Of a stretch of 64,000 nt of DNA, positions 1-11,898 are shown one piece after another. The position numbers were made by a program, and so were the translations under genes. Below the pieces are notes generated by a model, which made no database searches, was not told the DNA's origin, and saw only the letters and a list, made by a program, of their open reading frames with translations. The stretch is from Klebsormidium nitens (Eukaryota > Streptophyta > Klebsormidiophyceae > Klebsormidiales > Klebsormidiaceae). Within the stretch, counting starts at the first letter, position 1. Every line of letters starts with the position of its first letter. The stretch is from positions 186,001 through 250,000 of the forward strand of contig DF236971.1 of the NCBI GenBank assembly GCA_000708835.1, in the 5' to 3' direction.

Positions 1-735
1 GCTCTGCGCTGGCATGCCCACCGACAATCACGTTCCTCTTGACATTCTTTCACGCCAGCAGGTTGGTCCTTCAGGCAAAGCACTGGAGTTGTGCGAAAGC
101 GCGCCGACCAATCAGGGCGGTCAGCAAGTCCGAAACTCGACTCACTCCCCAACCCTGCGCAGGGATGCCCCCCAACCTGTACGGCCCTAACATCGGGTGT
201 TTAGCAGATTCAAAACTTACCAAAGTCCGAACCCTGCGCAGGAATGCCCACCAAGCTATACGGCCCCACGAACAACTCTCAGCATGGCAACAGGGTCACT
301 TAGTTCTTCGAGACAGAGCACGGAAACTCGCCGAAGGCATGGCGGTCAGCCCGAGTAGTCAGCAAACCCGAATCCTGACTTGATATTGTATCCTGCGCAG
401 GCATGCCCACCAACTTGTACGGCACTCACGACAAATCTTGTCCTCGCAACATGGTCCCTTGACTCTTCGAGATAGAGCACCAAAAATCGCCAAAGGCATG
501 CCGGTCAGCCCGGGTAGTCAGCGAATCCTGACTCGAAAACCTACCCTGCGCAGGCATGCCCACCAACCTGTACGGTCCCCACGACAACTCTCAATCACGG
601 CAACATGGTCATTTAGCTAACCTCACCGAAACCCGCCGAAGGCATGGTGGTCAGCCCGGGTAGACAGCAAACCCGAATCCTAACCCAAAATCTGTATCCT
701 GCACAGGCATGCCCACCAACCTGTACGGCCCCCAC
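1..735 (+). repeat. Tandem array of acceptor-plus-exon-start units in a GDP-fucose synthase intron
   Basis: The element 'ctgcgcaggcatgcccacc' and the following exon-like bases recur with AG at about 162, 241, 400, 553 and 706; a first copy at about 1-25 has lost the AG (gcgctggc). Spacings are 79, 159, 153 and 153 bases. Each unit has intron tail, a usable-looking 3' splice site and the start of the exon encoding MPTNLYGP. Only the last copy (706) continues into the full exon. Copies differ by substitutions, so they are old enough to have diverged. Confidence 0.88.
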
Positions 736-2244
736 GACAACTTCCACCCCACCAACTCCCACGTCCTCCCCGCGCTCATCCGGCGCTTCCACGAGGCCAA
801 GCGCGACGGGCTCAAGGAGGTCGTCTGCTGGGGGACCGGGTCCCCGCTGCGCGAGTTCCTGCATGTGGATGACCTGGCGGACGCGACGGTGTTCCTGCTC
901 AACAACTACAGCGACTTGGAGCACGTCAACATGGGCAGCGGCTCCGAAGTTACCATCAAGGTACGTGTCCGGTTTTGCGTCTTGGCTTCCGGAGTGTGGC
1001 TTTGGTTTGGGGGTCCGGTTCGGGGTGTGGGGTGCAGGGAGCGGTTGGCTGGGATCGGGAGTGGAGATCCGGGGATTTGGAGTCTCAAGAGCGACCGAGG
1101 ATTCAATATGCAATCTGGGCGTGGATCTGGGGTTTGTGCTTCTCGGCGTGTCGACCTTTGGCCCACTTGAGTGTTTCATGCTGACTGGCAGTCCTTGGTT
1201 TCGGTGCTCGAGTATGGGCTTTTCTCAACTCGTGTTGTCGGAAGAAGTCCCACGTGACGCCGTGGTCCAGCTAGGGAAGCGGGAGTTTCAAGCTGGGGTT
1301 TCGCGGGCTTGGTCGGGCCTTTTAGTCCGGGTGCAAGCGAAAATGCTGGATCAATACTTAGTCCGGGCTTCTTTGCGGCTCTCCTTTATTTTGGAGAGTA
1401 CTTGGAGTCCGCTTTCGAGTTTCACTTACCCAACTTTGAGCCTCAAGGTATGAGTATTCCGACGTGCGGATCTGGGATTGCCATGTCATCGGACCTTGTA
1501 TTTAAATCCTGGGTCCGGGGACGGCATTAATTAATGTTCTCAGAGATTGGTCTAAGGTGGCGCTTAATACCATGCGCTTCATCCGTGTTTTGAGACTCGA
1601 AACCGGGAACGGGCTAGTATCCCCATGCATTCCCCTGGTCGCGGGGGCACAAAATTTGAACGAATCATCCCCCGTGAAGCCCTTGCTTGGAAGCTCACAT
1701 CAAGCTCTGGCTCTAGATAAATGGAGACGTTCGAGTCAACCAGCAATCAAGTAATCCTGAGAAACTCTGCTATGAACAATTGAGCGGAAAGGTCGGCACT
1801 GGTGCTATTTTGTCTGCCAGCTGTTTGGATGGCCGATTTTGCTCTGGTTCTCGATTTCAACGTGTATCTGTGTGTGGCAGCCAGTTATCTGCAGTCTTAC
1901 TTTAAACTGTAGGGCTATGGTCGTTATGGGCCATGCTGACGTTTCCGCTTGTCTTTGTGTTGGGATCCCCATTTCCCCTCGTGACTGGCTGCACGGCTGA
2001 CACTTCTGCATTGCACGGCTCTCAGGATTTGGCCGAGCTTGTAAAGGAGGTGGTTGGCTATGAAGGGGAGTTGAAGTGGGATACGACCAAGCCCGACGGG
2101 ACCCCACGAAAGCTCATGGACAACTCAAAGATCGCCGGTCTTGGTTGGACCGCCAAGATCTCCTTGAAAGAGGGTCTCACCGGTACATATCAGTGGTATT
2201 TGGAGAATTACGTGAACGGAAACATGGTACCTCAAAGCCACTAG
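707..2244 (+). CDS. GER1: GDP-L-fucose synthase, last two exons (partial, 5' end outside window)
   Basis: This is the C-terminal part of the epimerase/reductase that turns GDP-4-keto-6-deoxy-mannose into GDP-L-fucose, the cytosolic donor for cell-wall and glycan fucose. Exon A is 707-960 (acceptor AG at 705-706, donor gtacgt at 961); exon B is 2026-2244 with stop TAG. Exon A carries the family block [12 protein letters not shown], the segment [18 protein letters not shown] and the end GSGSEVTIK. Exon B carries [25 protein letters not shown] and [13 protein letters not shown]. Phases join (0/0) and the order matches plant GER proteins. The NAD(P)-binding N-terminal half lies upstream of the window. 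The intron between the exons is about 1.06 kb. Upstream of exon A lies an array of decoy copies of its own acceptor and exon start (separate entry). Family recognition is firm. Confidence 0.93.
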
Positions 2245-3258
2245 GCTCTACTGTCGACTAGCCACTGCTTTAGGTTCCAGGAACTTTCGATTAATTGTGA
2301 AGTCGGTCAGGACCGTAGCGAAGCCAATCTGGTGTGAACAGTGGCTTGAAGTGCCTGGGCCCCTAGAACTTCTCCTCTTACACAATTACTGGCATGATTT
2401 GTGAAGCAGAGTTCTGACACCGGCAAATCGTTACATGACTGATATAAACCCAGATTCTGAAATGGTACTACTACTTGACGGTTGCAAATACACATTCCAA
2501 CGAACTTGTGGTTGGCAACTTGAGTTACCGTACCTACTCCGTTGCTTCATGCCTGTTTTTGGATCAGGCGCCTGCGGCATGATCGAATGATGGACTAATA
2601 CTTAAAATTCAGGGTCCGACTGCATTGACATGATTAATTTCATGATTTCATGCACTGGCTGAGCATCATTTCAAATTGGCCGCCAGTTGCATGGCTGTCC
2701 CCGAGGCCCGGGCTGGGCCGCGGCGGGGCCATGATGTTCATATGTACTAATCATACAGTCAGTGTATAGTATAATATATCCAGCCGCGCCGCGCAACTTA
2801 TTCGTGCATGTAAGCCATGTAGGGCGGCAGGCGCTGGCTTATTAGTCATATAAATTGATTTCTTTGCTCGAATTTACTGCTATATGCCATATGATGCATC
2901 TCGCGAGCACAAGGGGGGGGAAGGCCCCGGGCCAAGCAATGTACAAGGAACTCAGTGGCAGGCGGTGTGGGTCGACTAGATTTGAGTAATTGAAATCCTC
3001 ATAATCCGAAGAAGGACCTCCTCAGCTTGCCATGGTCACGGCATCATAAAGAAGTGCAGTCCATTTGCAGCCGCTGCCTTTCTCATAGATTTGCGCTGAC
3101 ATGTTGCCATAAGCAGCAATATTCCCGGGGCTGCCAGGAACAACTTCGGCAGCTAGTATTAGACCCAAAAACCGACATGTCGGACGATGCTAGTCCTGGT
3201 AGACGCATTAATTGCATGTTTCCGACTCAGTTCTTTACTTGTCTTGATTTGTACATTG
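2245..3258. other. Intergenic region between convergent genes
   Basis: It separates the ends of GDP-fucose synthase (+) and the proline-rich protein gene (-). I see AT-rich stretches and a G9 run near 2911, but no coding signal, RNA gene or clear repeat. It presumably holds the 3' UTRs of both genes. Confidence 0.5.
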
Positions 3259-6200
3259 CTAGCCGTTGACTATGCTTCCACCTGGCTGGTCGTCCAATGC
3301 AGCCGCCCGCATCAACGCGCCCTCCACAACCACGTCCCCCACGGCAGCACTCGCGTCCTTGTTTTGTGCCGCCCCCGCTTTTGCCCGCTTACCTGGGGCC
3401 TTCTTCTGCGTTCGGTTCGGCGGCCCGCTGATAGGCGGCGCGAGCCTCTGCGGGCCGGCCATAGGGTATGGAACTCCCAGCGGGGCACTCATTGGCTGCG
3501 AAACTGCCAATTGTAAACCAGGAACCCCGGCCCCCAGTCCTCCGGAAGCCCCTTGAGAAGCCTCGCCCTCCGGTTTCCGCTTCATCCCCTGCCCGGGTTT
3601 CCTTGAGAACAGCTCGTGAATCGCGTTCGCCTTTTGGAACTTGCGCGCGAGCGTGGTCCCCTTCTCGGCGCTGATCACCTGGTTGCACGCGTGGATGTAG
3701 CCCGCGGCATGGAGCGTCTTCCCGCCGTAGCAGTGGCACAGAAACCTGCAGATACGCAGAAGCACTCAAAAGAGTCGCCGGGGTTTCCTTGAGGGTTTTG
3801 ACCATCAAATATTCTTACGTCCTCTCGATGCCAGTGGAGACGTTCTGGTGAATTTCCCAAGTAGAGTCCATCTCTTTCCCTACTTCTTGCCGATTCGGCC
3901 GCAGCATCCTACAGATCTGAAAGCGCGGAAGACTTGCAACAGAACCCAAAAAGACTGGTTTACGTAGTCCAGCCCCTCGTTGAGAAAGCCAGGTGATCCA
4001 GATCGGAAGTGCTGAATCTGAGAGAGGGGAATGGAGGCGCGGTTTGCTGCAAAGAGGCGCGGTTTGCTGCAAAGATAAGTTTTTCAGCAGGCGGACCAAC
4101 GGGTTTTCACCGACCCAGGTAGAACGAGTCGGATTCGAAAACATTCTGGTTTCAATCGTGTTTCTGAACTTCCACATACCAGGTAAGAGGACCACTAATC
4201 GATGACCTGCTAAGTCCAGAATCGTCTCCAAGGCTCCCGGTGTTTTTATGAATGCGTAAATGTGTCGCTCTGAACTAGGAGAAAGAGTCCACTCGTCCAT
4301 TAATCCATCCGCTCCATCCGCTCAATATGGGTCACACCTGCCGGGCATGAAACTGTCCTGGATAGTTTGGCACACACCTTCAGATGACTAACATGCTTTG
4401 TCCTCAGATCAACTTGTGAAAGAGACCACTTGAGAAGTTTCGTGAATACAGGTCCAATCTCATCCTTGATGTGATTGTACAACGATGACCAAACAAGCGC
4501 CGCAGAACACGTAAGCTCCGAACACTTACGAGAGCAGGCACTTTCGCCGGGCCTCCGACGTGGCGTTCGGTGTCCCCATGAATCGCACCAGCTTTTCAAA
4601 GTCCTCAGGTTTCGGCAGGACGGCCTCAACCCGCTCCTCGGGGGGGGTAGCTTTTTCCCTGGGCTTGCTAACCCCCTCCCCAGGCAAAAGCCGCATCACA
4701 GCATTGATGCCCTCTGCCGGAATGCCGTCCAGTGCGGAGCAGACGTAGTAAGTCTCCCTCCGCTTGACCAGGGCGATGACCGAGACATGGCCGTCCTTCA
4801 CTCCTGCACGGACCGATAGGCTGGGTTAGCTGGGTTACTGGTGGGTTAGTCGGGTCACTGTTGGGTTGGTTAGGTTACTGGTGAATTCATTCAGGTCAGC
4901 TGGGTTGCTTAGCTCAAAGCCATGCAGGTCTATCTATCACTTAATATTCGTGTTCCGCAGGTGCTCATGACTGGCAGGCGTCGTAAGATGCGCCCCTGTG
5001 ATGCAACCACCCCTTGTGCCCCGCAGGTCAGCAAGAGTGGGGCGGTCAGAAACACTCAGAGGAGGAAGCATTACTGCAACCACCAGATGGATCGTTCAGT
5101 AAGAACAGGGCTGGAATAAAGTTGCACCAAGGGTTCATGCTGGGAGTCCTTCAATGAAAAGTCTGGGAAGGCCAAGAATCGTTCTTTTGTGCCGTCCTGC
5201 GGAAGCCGAAAACTACTACACAACAATTGCATCCAAGCCAAGATTGAAAGCAGAGCATGGGCGTCAGGGTGGTGTGATTAGATCTCTGATCTGGTGAAGT
5301 GACTGGAACTCAAGTCCCTTCATCGAATACGTTCTGGCATCCCAAAAGGGCCTCAGCAGTTCTTGTAACTCCTGTGTTTCCTAGCCCTGTTGGCAGGGTT
5401 TCTCCTCTAATTATTCTGCAACTGCCCTCCTTTTTCAGGAAGCTGAATGCAGCACGCTTCGCTATAAGAATGGAATGGCAGCACGCTTGAGAGTAGAATA
5501 GGCCCCTGAAATGTCAGCCTAAAATCTGCAAATTGGGACCAGTGCTGCAAATATGAGACCACTTACGCCGTGTCACACGCAGCGGTACCTTCTCCTTCTC
5601 TCACAGGACTTTTTGCAAGTTGAGTTCAATGCTAGGCACAGACCACGGCAATCTGACGAAGTATACTTAGATTAGAATTCAACCGTGCAGCAGCCTAAAC
5701 GCTGTAAGCCAAACTGATTTACGAACACCGAAAAATAACGGAAAATACTATTCCAGATTGCGAAGGAAGCCTGGTACATGAACGAACAAAAGAGATGGGG
5801 AAAGAATGCCACCGGACAACAGTTGGTTGGAACACTCTCCATTTGGAGGCCATTCAAACGGCAGTATAAGTCTCAAGGATGACCTGCCGGGTATATTGAA
5901 AACTTTGCAGATGGTAGCTCTTTCTAAGTACACTCTATGTCGCACCAGCTTTAGTAAGGGGCCCGTGACCTGCTCACACGTACAAACCACTAGCACCAGA
6001 AGCCTTCCACAGGTCCCTGCTTGACCACAAACACACATTGAAACCCTAAAAACTCTCCAACAAGCATCATGACCAAGCAGACCTTTCATTTCCTTACTCA
6101 CCTGCCCTTTCTAGCCGGTGCAGCACCCGTTTTGGCTTGTCCTCCTTCGCCTGCGCCTCCGGCAGCACCAATTTCATGAATTCTAGCGCCTTCATCATCT

Positions 6201-6753
6201 TCTGCTTTTGCAACTGCAGCAGCGCCTTCAACACGGACGACTCCTCGCTGTCCAGCTCCCTCATGGTCGCAAGGTGCTGCAGTTTCCTGATCTTTACATC
6301 TATCAGCGGCGTGAATGTGGGAGCTGGGATGAGCTCATGACCCCCAGTGTACGAAAACATTGGCTGGGCCATGGGGATCTTCGGTTGCGGGGGAAAAGCA
6401 AAGGGATTTGAGAAGGGGTGGAGCGGGGGTGCCAGGGGAGGGGGGGGTACCATGTGTGCTGGATACACCATGACATTGGGCGGGACTTTGAACGTCGGCT
6501 TGAAGGCCCATGGGGGCTGTTGAGGAGGGAGCACATGACCTGGGGTGGGAGGCTTCCTTTGCGCACCTTTTGAACTGCTCTGCTTCTCTTTCCTGTTGGT
6601 TTCTGCTTGAGGAACTATGTTGAACAGCCCGGGCGCGTTCAAGTCCATCGCAGGCATGCCCTTTGAGGCCCGCCGCTGCTTCTTTGCGGCTGGCTCGTTG
6701 ATGAAGGCGTTCCCATCTGCTGTGCCTGGCGGTCCTCCCGCTGCATTCTCCAT
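3259..6753 (-). CDS. Unrecognised proline-rich nuclear-type protein with a possible degenerate BED-like zinc finger
   Basis: A four-exon model closes in frame as about 500 aa: 6102-6753, 4530-4803, 3819-3908 and 3259-3745 (stop TAG). Exon 1 encodes a basic patch (AAKKQRR), an MDLNA motif, a long proline-rich stretch and a helical Leu/Lys/Gln segment (about 165-215). Exons 3-4 give STWEIHQ followed by FLCHCYGGK and YIHACNQ, a W..C.C..H.C spacing that recalls BED fingers, but the CxC instead of CxxC makes this weak. The C-terminus is basic and low complexity. I chose ATG 6753; the frame stays open about 60 bases further upstream (LEDLRVEIADVAN), so an earlier start or exon is possible. The gene is head to head with the CEP164-like gene. 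Intron 1 (1.3 kb) could hide another exon. Function unknown; nuclear location is inferred from the basic motifs. Confidence 0.62.
4033..4075. repeat. Short perfect tandem duplication in an intron
   Basis: The 20-base unit gaggcgcggtttgctgcaaa occurs twice in a row inside the intron between exons 2 and 3 of the proline-rich protein gene. Confidence 0.8.
4818..4915. repeat. Degenerate gggtta/ctgggtt repeat beside an acceptor
   Basis: About five imperfect units of roughly 18-20 bases (gggttagctgggttactgg and variants). On the minus strand this forms a C/A-rich tract just upstream of the exon 2 acceptor of the proline-rich gene (exon starts at 4803), so it probably serves as, or grew from, the pyrimidine-rich region of that intron. 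Confidence 0.65.
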
Positions 6754-7284
6754 GTTCGCCACGTCTGCTATCTCAACCCGCAGATCCTCTAAGCCTTCAG
6801 AAACCAGTTAAAGTAGACAATGACCAAGATGTTGGCTGCAGCGCAAGGTGCAGCCCCTAGAAAAGAACACAGAAGAACGAAAGCCAAAGGTTGAAAGGTC
6901 CTTTAGAGAGAATAAACAAAGAGAACTGAACAGCGCCCAGGCCTCCTTAGGCCTCCTTAGGCTTTGGAAGAGAATTTCAATGAATTTGAAATGCAGAGCT
7001 TTGCGAATTCATGAGAAGGGAAGCAATGCCGATAGACGACCGAGATCTGCTCAAACTCTCAAATCGGACGGTGAACATTGAATCTTAGAAAACTCCCCTG
7101 CCTGTGATTGGCCGAAACTAGCTCAAGAATTAGGGTTTCGTTGTCTTGTCTTGCACTGTCGCAGCAAGACAACGGGTCTGGTGCAGAGGACTGTGGAGGG
7201 CACTACTCAGGCCTTCCACTTTCGCTTCCTCTTGGCAAGGATGCATTGGGGCGCCGTAAAGTAGCTGCCCTTTCTCTTCCCTTT
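6754..7284. promoter_or_regulatory. Divergent intergenic region, probable bidirectional promoter
   Basis: The proline-rich gene (-) and the CEP164-like gene (+) start about 530 bases apart, head to head. The region contains an 11-base direct repeat (ggcctccttag, around 6940-6961). I see no convincing TATA box. Shared promoter use is an inference from orientation and spacing only. Confidence 0.4.
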
Positions 7285-10200
7285 ATGGTGGAGATGGAAG
7301 CACGATCACCTCTTAGTCCTAAGGGAGCGAACTCAGCTGACGAGCTTGAGGTTCGAAGTTTTCGCAAGGAATCTTTCGTTCAAGCTGCCTCTGCAGTATA
7401 CAAGAGGACGAGTGCGGCTGTCCGTGTTTCACCAAGAACGAGAAGGCCCGCCACAGTTGACTGGCTCGCAAACTTCGAAGCTCAGAATATGAAGCAATCG
7501 GCAGCTCACGCGGGCAACCTACTTGGTCAGCACGACGAAAACGTTTTGAAGGTCAGGGGTGCGCTTAGAGCTGCGGAGAAGAGCTCAGAGCTCCAAACCG
7601 GGATCACAGGCAGTGATAGCAGGGCTGTCAGAGAACCAGGAAGGTTAGAGTCAGGTGGGGAAGCTGCTGACATCAGCGGGGCTTCAAGAGAGTCTTCAGC
7701 ACTGGTGCCCCCATCAGACCAGTCGACTGATGAGAAGTCAGTGAGAGCTAGCGTTGTTATTCTGGAAGGGCCAAGCCTGGCAGACGGGGGAGAAAGGAGC
7801 CTTTCTGAAGCAAGTGGAGCTGGCCAAATGCCTGAAGCTGGGGCACATGACGATGCAGAAACAGAGGAGGAAGATGGAGACTGGGAGGCCCTGCCTTCAG
7901 AAAAGGTACAGCTAAAGTCTCTTCGCTGTATGTGGAGTTGTAAGGGTCAAGCAGTGTAAGGCACATACCTTTCTTTTACGACGGTCCAATGCCTTCTTAT
8001 TCAGCGGACCTTATTCCACCGTTGAGGCTGTGAGTCAATGTGTTGTGATGAAAGAGTGGTTCTTTCTTGTCATGTGAAATTCTGGTGACGACTTGCATAA
8101 GTGATCTTGCGGACCGATCTAGAAGGAATGACAAAGGAACTGAGTACTGGTCTTGTCAGACTGCCGTCAAGAATGAAGCGAAGCCAGTTCTGTCAGAGTC
8201 TGTTTATCTTCCTTAGGCCTCAGTGCTGTTTTAGACGTGGACACCAGAGTGCATATTGTCTGAGCTTGCGACCAAGGCTTGCCAGGTCCTCGACACTACC
8301 ATCTGAGCTACAAGCAATCAATGTCAAACCTTTTCTGACCCTGTCACGCAGGAGATTGAAACTTATGCGGAGTATCTGGGGATGAAGCCCAAGGAGGATA
8401 CAGAGGTGCTCTGGATTGCAGAGCAGGCGATGTTGTGTCCGGTCCCAGGTCAGTTGGAGGCACTCCCAATTGGCATTTTCCAAGACAGCGTTCATTGAGC
8501 TTGCTGCAAGGCTGATTTCTCGGAGGATCACAGCATCAGCATCCGGAAAGACAGTTTTGGTAGCTCGGCATCTGCGAGTTTTTAACCTTTAACACTGGGA
8601 GAAGAATTTTGCAAGGATTCAGCTAGAGGCTTTGCGCAAAGCAAGGTAAATGTCAACAAGAATGCATGCAGAAAACCAGCTCGCACTTAGACTCTGCCAA
8701 GTGCCATTCTGGCACAATGTCACGCTGATTGAGAGCACTGCTTTGGCTGGTCTTGGAAAGATTCTGTGGTGCTGGAAGGGGCACTCAATGCGCAAAGCGA
8801 TGCACTTTCTTTGATCCTTCTAGAATAGCTAGCCTTGACGGGCTACTTCAACTAAACAGGCAAACATGCATTGGCAACCTACAGGCTCTTTGCCTGTTGC
8901 TTTTGTGTCAGGTCACCAAGTCGTGGTATCTCTGGGCCTCCTGCAAAGCATCAAGCCTCAAAAATTTGATAAGCTTGTCAATCTCTCACAAGTCCCCCGA
9001 GAAGAAAGCGGGGAGGGTATCATTCCAACGGCTGTAAGGGTCCAAAAAGGGCCGAGTTCCGCGGAACTCGATTTTACAAGTCAGTAGCAGTCTCTAACGG
9101 GACTTGCCCAAGAAGCAAAGAGTAAAAAGCTCCTTCTTTTCAGCGTAGCAAGAAACGAGAAACGCAAGCTTATTGGATAGCCAGATTCTAAGATCGATTG
9201 TGCCAAAATTTTCATAAGCACTTTATCAAACAGCCAACGCTTGTTCAGAATAGCCAAACATAAGACCGATTGTGCCAAAAACTCATAACAACTTTATCAA
9301 ACAGCCAACTCTTGTTCAGAAACGTTTAGAAACGGCTCCCTGAATCTCCCTTGCTTCCCAGACGGCTGGCAGGAGGGCGTTGACAGCGACGGCAGCACCT
9401 ACTTCTACGAGCTCGAGACGATGACGTCATGCCGAGCTCACCCGTGCGATGACGATTACAAGTTCCTGTACCGAGGCCTCCGGCGATCGGTCCGGGAGTC
9501 TGCAGTGACGTTCGAAGCGGTAAGTAAAGCTCGTCGCGACGTTTGTTTACTTGGTCAATGTAGACAGTTGCTCCGTGTCTCCTTTCCGTATTATGCGATT
9601 TCGAAGTCAAAAGTGGAACGGCAGTTCGGTTCTGGCACGACTGCGGGAATCTAGCTGTTTGCACCTGGTGATATCGGTCCAGAATTCCTTCTCGCACTCA
9701 GCCGATCAGCATGTATCGCAGCTGTCGAAGTCAGCTCTCGGAAAAAAGAAAGGCAGAACTCGACGAACTGCGAGCTTAAGTCACATTTGCGGATAAGGCT
9801 CACTTTGCTCAGATCTTTCGAAGAACGCTGCGTGTCGTGTCTCCGTCTGAAGTAAGGCGTAGGCGGATTCTCAGAACGTAAAGCCGTTCGTTCAGCCTGG
9901 CGACTCTAAAGCTTGCGCCCGGCCTCACTAGGTTTCTCTATTTTCAAGCGCTCGGGAACTTTTGTGGCGACCGTTATACGGTTTCTGCGGGGTTGCAGAA
10001 GGCCGAGAACTGGTCTCGTGGGGACCCCCTGTCAGGTTGTACCGAAGTAACGCTCGCGCATGATGGCAGAAACGCGTTCTGCAAGGTGATCTAGACGGAC
10101 GAGAAACTACAAACACACTCCACCTCATTCCGCACTTATGAACACTCTTGCGCCAACTCATGTACGACCTTCCCAGGCGAGCGGAAACAAAAGTCAACAA

Positions 10201-10799
10201 AGTAAAAGAGAAGAAAAAGCAAGAGAACAAATGATAGGAGAATATTACAACCGCAAAAATAACCCAAGTCGGACATCGAACGGTTTCTTTTGGTTTCTTT
10301 CTCCCGCAGGTCATCATAATGGCCGACCGGTTGGGCATCGACGTGGCGACCGAGCCGCACCTACTATGGGTTGCCCGGCACGCCCTTTTGGCGCCATTGC
10401 TGCCCGGGTGGGAGGAGATGGAGGACGAGGAGGGCAGCTACTACTACGACCGGAGAGCGGAACGCGCCACAGCGGAACACCCCATTGACGCTTTCTTCTT
10501 CCGGCTGGTGAGAGAACGGATGTCCAGCTTTCATTTCTGGAGGTCATGCTTGTAAAGCAACTGGGGAATAGTGGTGTTGCTTCCTTTCCCTACCTGACTC
10601 TAAATATGATACGTCGGTCGATGTTGTCAACCAGCGGAGCGAGTTTCTCGGCGATTTTGGCTTCGGGTTTCTTCTTTCCTGTTTCCAGATCGCCTTGGAG
10701 ATGGCTCCGTGGCAGCTTCTTCTGGAGTCAGAAATGCTCATTGCAAATCAACCAGAAGAATGGCATTCAGATGGTCTTCTGATAGACAGCGAAGGCTGA
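7285..10799 (+). CDS. CEP164-like protein with two WW-type modules
   Basis: Exons 7285-7905, 8352-8448, 9362-9519, 10310-10507 and 10689-10799 join in phase to 394 aa. Residues 1-207 are acidic, disordered and Ser-rich. Exon 2 starts with EIETYAEYLGM and LLW-like LWIAEQAM, the helix that precedes the WW domain in CEP164-type centriolar proteins. WW module 1 is DGWQEGVDSDGSTYFYE (about 240-256) and module 2 is PGWEEMEDEEGSYYYD (about 324-339), preceded by LGIDVATEPHLLWVARHALL. In both modules the second Trp is missing (CRAHP and TAEHP where W.HP is expected). CEP164 proteins act at distal appendages of basal bodies, so a role in flagellate cells is inferred. Exon 5 ends in an in-frame TGA directly before a donor-like gtgagt; further candidate exons follow (11039-11110 and 11575-11898), so the 3' end is unsure. 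The true start could be 7285 or 7294. Confidence 0.75.
9165..9330. repeat. Imperfect tandem duplication in CEP164-like intron 2
   Basis: Two copies of about 75 bases share 'gattgtgccaaaa', 'ctttatcaaacagccaac' and 'cttgttcaga' (about 9195-9250 and 9270-9322). They sit 40 bases before the exon 3 acceptor at 9361, and each ends in a cag that resembles a 3' splice site. Confidence 0.7.
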
Positions 10800-11038
10800 C
10801 GTGAGTACTTGTTTGCCTTTTGCCCGAGGAGGATGATTGCTGGAAACCTTCTGCACCATTGCTGATACGCAAAGAAGCCGGAAAGCTCGCCAATGCAGTC
10901 TATATTTAGACAGCCTTCTCTCAGGGTGCCACTCTGTCAACCGAGGAACAATGAGGAGGACTCTTTGAGAGCTTGCTATTAGGAAGTCCGGTTAATGTGG
11001 ACGTCTGCTGACTCGGTTTGTTCCCCTTCCTGCTGCAG

Positions 11039-11898
11039 ATTGAAACGGAGCGAATGAAGAGGAAAGAACTAGAGAAGAGCAACTCGAGCGCCCTCGCCGC
11101 AAAAGGTAAAAGCGTATTTCTGCTACCGGTCAAGGCCGTTTTGAATTCCACGCGATCATGTGAGGCATTTGCTTGGGACTTCTCGGTTCATCAGGGAGCG
11201 GGTCAGTTCTTTCCCGGGCATACCGAGTCGCGCTGCTGAACGGATGTGAGAGCTCAGAGTGCTATCTCAAGAGCTCTCTTTGCAAAACAGACTCTTGCAC
11301 TTCTTCGGTCTAGACAAGACTCAATAGGTTCTTCCGCGCAAAACCCCTGCTATCCATGAGAGCATTGGGTGTTACCCGTTAAACCCTGAGCGAACAAACG
11401 CCAGTCCTCTTGCGATGCGACTAAGCAGATTTCTGGATGCTTCAAATGGTTACCCAGTGGGTACATCGCAAGGTCAAAGTTCACACGAAGGTCCGGTTTC
11501 CACCTTTTGCTCACCTTTACTCTCGAACTCTCTTTTTTGTCCGCCTCTCCAAACCTCTCTTCCGCTCCCATCAGTGTAAGAAGCCCCAATTACGCTCGTT
11601 TGCTGCGCAAAACGCGTCTTCTGATAATCCTTCCACCGCCCGGGCAGATGCAGAAGCGTGCGTGATGGAGCTTCTGGACGAGGATGGAGACGTGTTCACC
11701 TTCGACTGGTCGAAAGCCGAGAAGCACGAGCCGCCACCGTTCGATGAGGATCCGGCAACTGCTGACAGCTGGTCTTCCATGGCTGTCTTGCCCACTGTTG
11801 CCAAGTTGGTGTGGAAAGCCCCGCTTGGATTATTTACCGCCCTGCTCAGAATCTGGTCCACTGTAGTCGGAAGCCGAGTTGCGGCAAGCGATGCTTGA
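11039..11898 (+). CDS. Candidate 3' exons of the CEP164-like gene, or an unrecognised small gene
   Basis: A segment after acceptor tgctgcag at 11038 encodes IETERMKRKELEKSNSSALA, a charged helix that could form a coiled coil, with a gtaaaa donor at 11111. An open frame 11575-11898 after acceptor catcag encodes an acidic region (ELLDEDGDVFTFDWSKAEKH) and an amphipathic C-terminal helix, ending in TGA. They lie just downstream and on the same strand as the WW protein, whose animal relatives carry long coiled coils. However, the phases do not connect without a stop, so I cannot build a continuous model. They may be alternative exons, remnants, or show a missing exon or base error. Confidence 0.35.

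Noticed and set aside
644-1453. A 269-aa open frame overlapping GDP-fucose synthase
   Set aside because: It is a shadow frame of the real exon and runs into the intron; the recognised protein is in another frame.
2881-2930. The G run near 2911 as a regulatory element
   Set aside because: A single homopolymer in an intergenic region with no partner motif is not evidence of function.
4818-4915. Interstitial telomere repeat
   Set aside because: The units contain gggtta, but they are irregular, mixed with ctgggtt, and do not match a plant or algal telomere motif in tandem.
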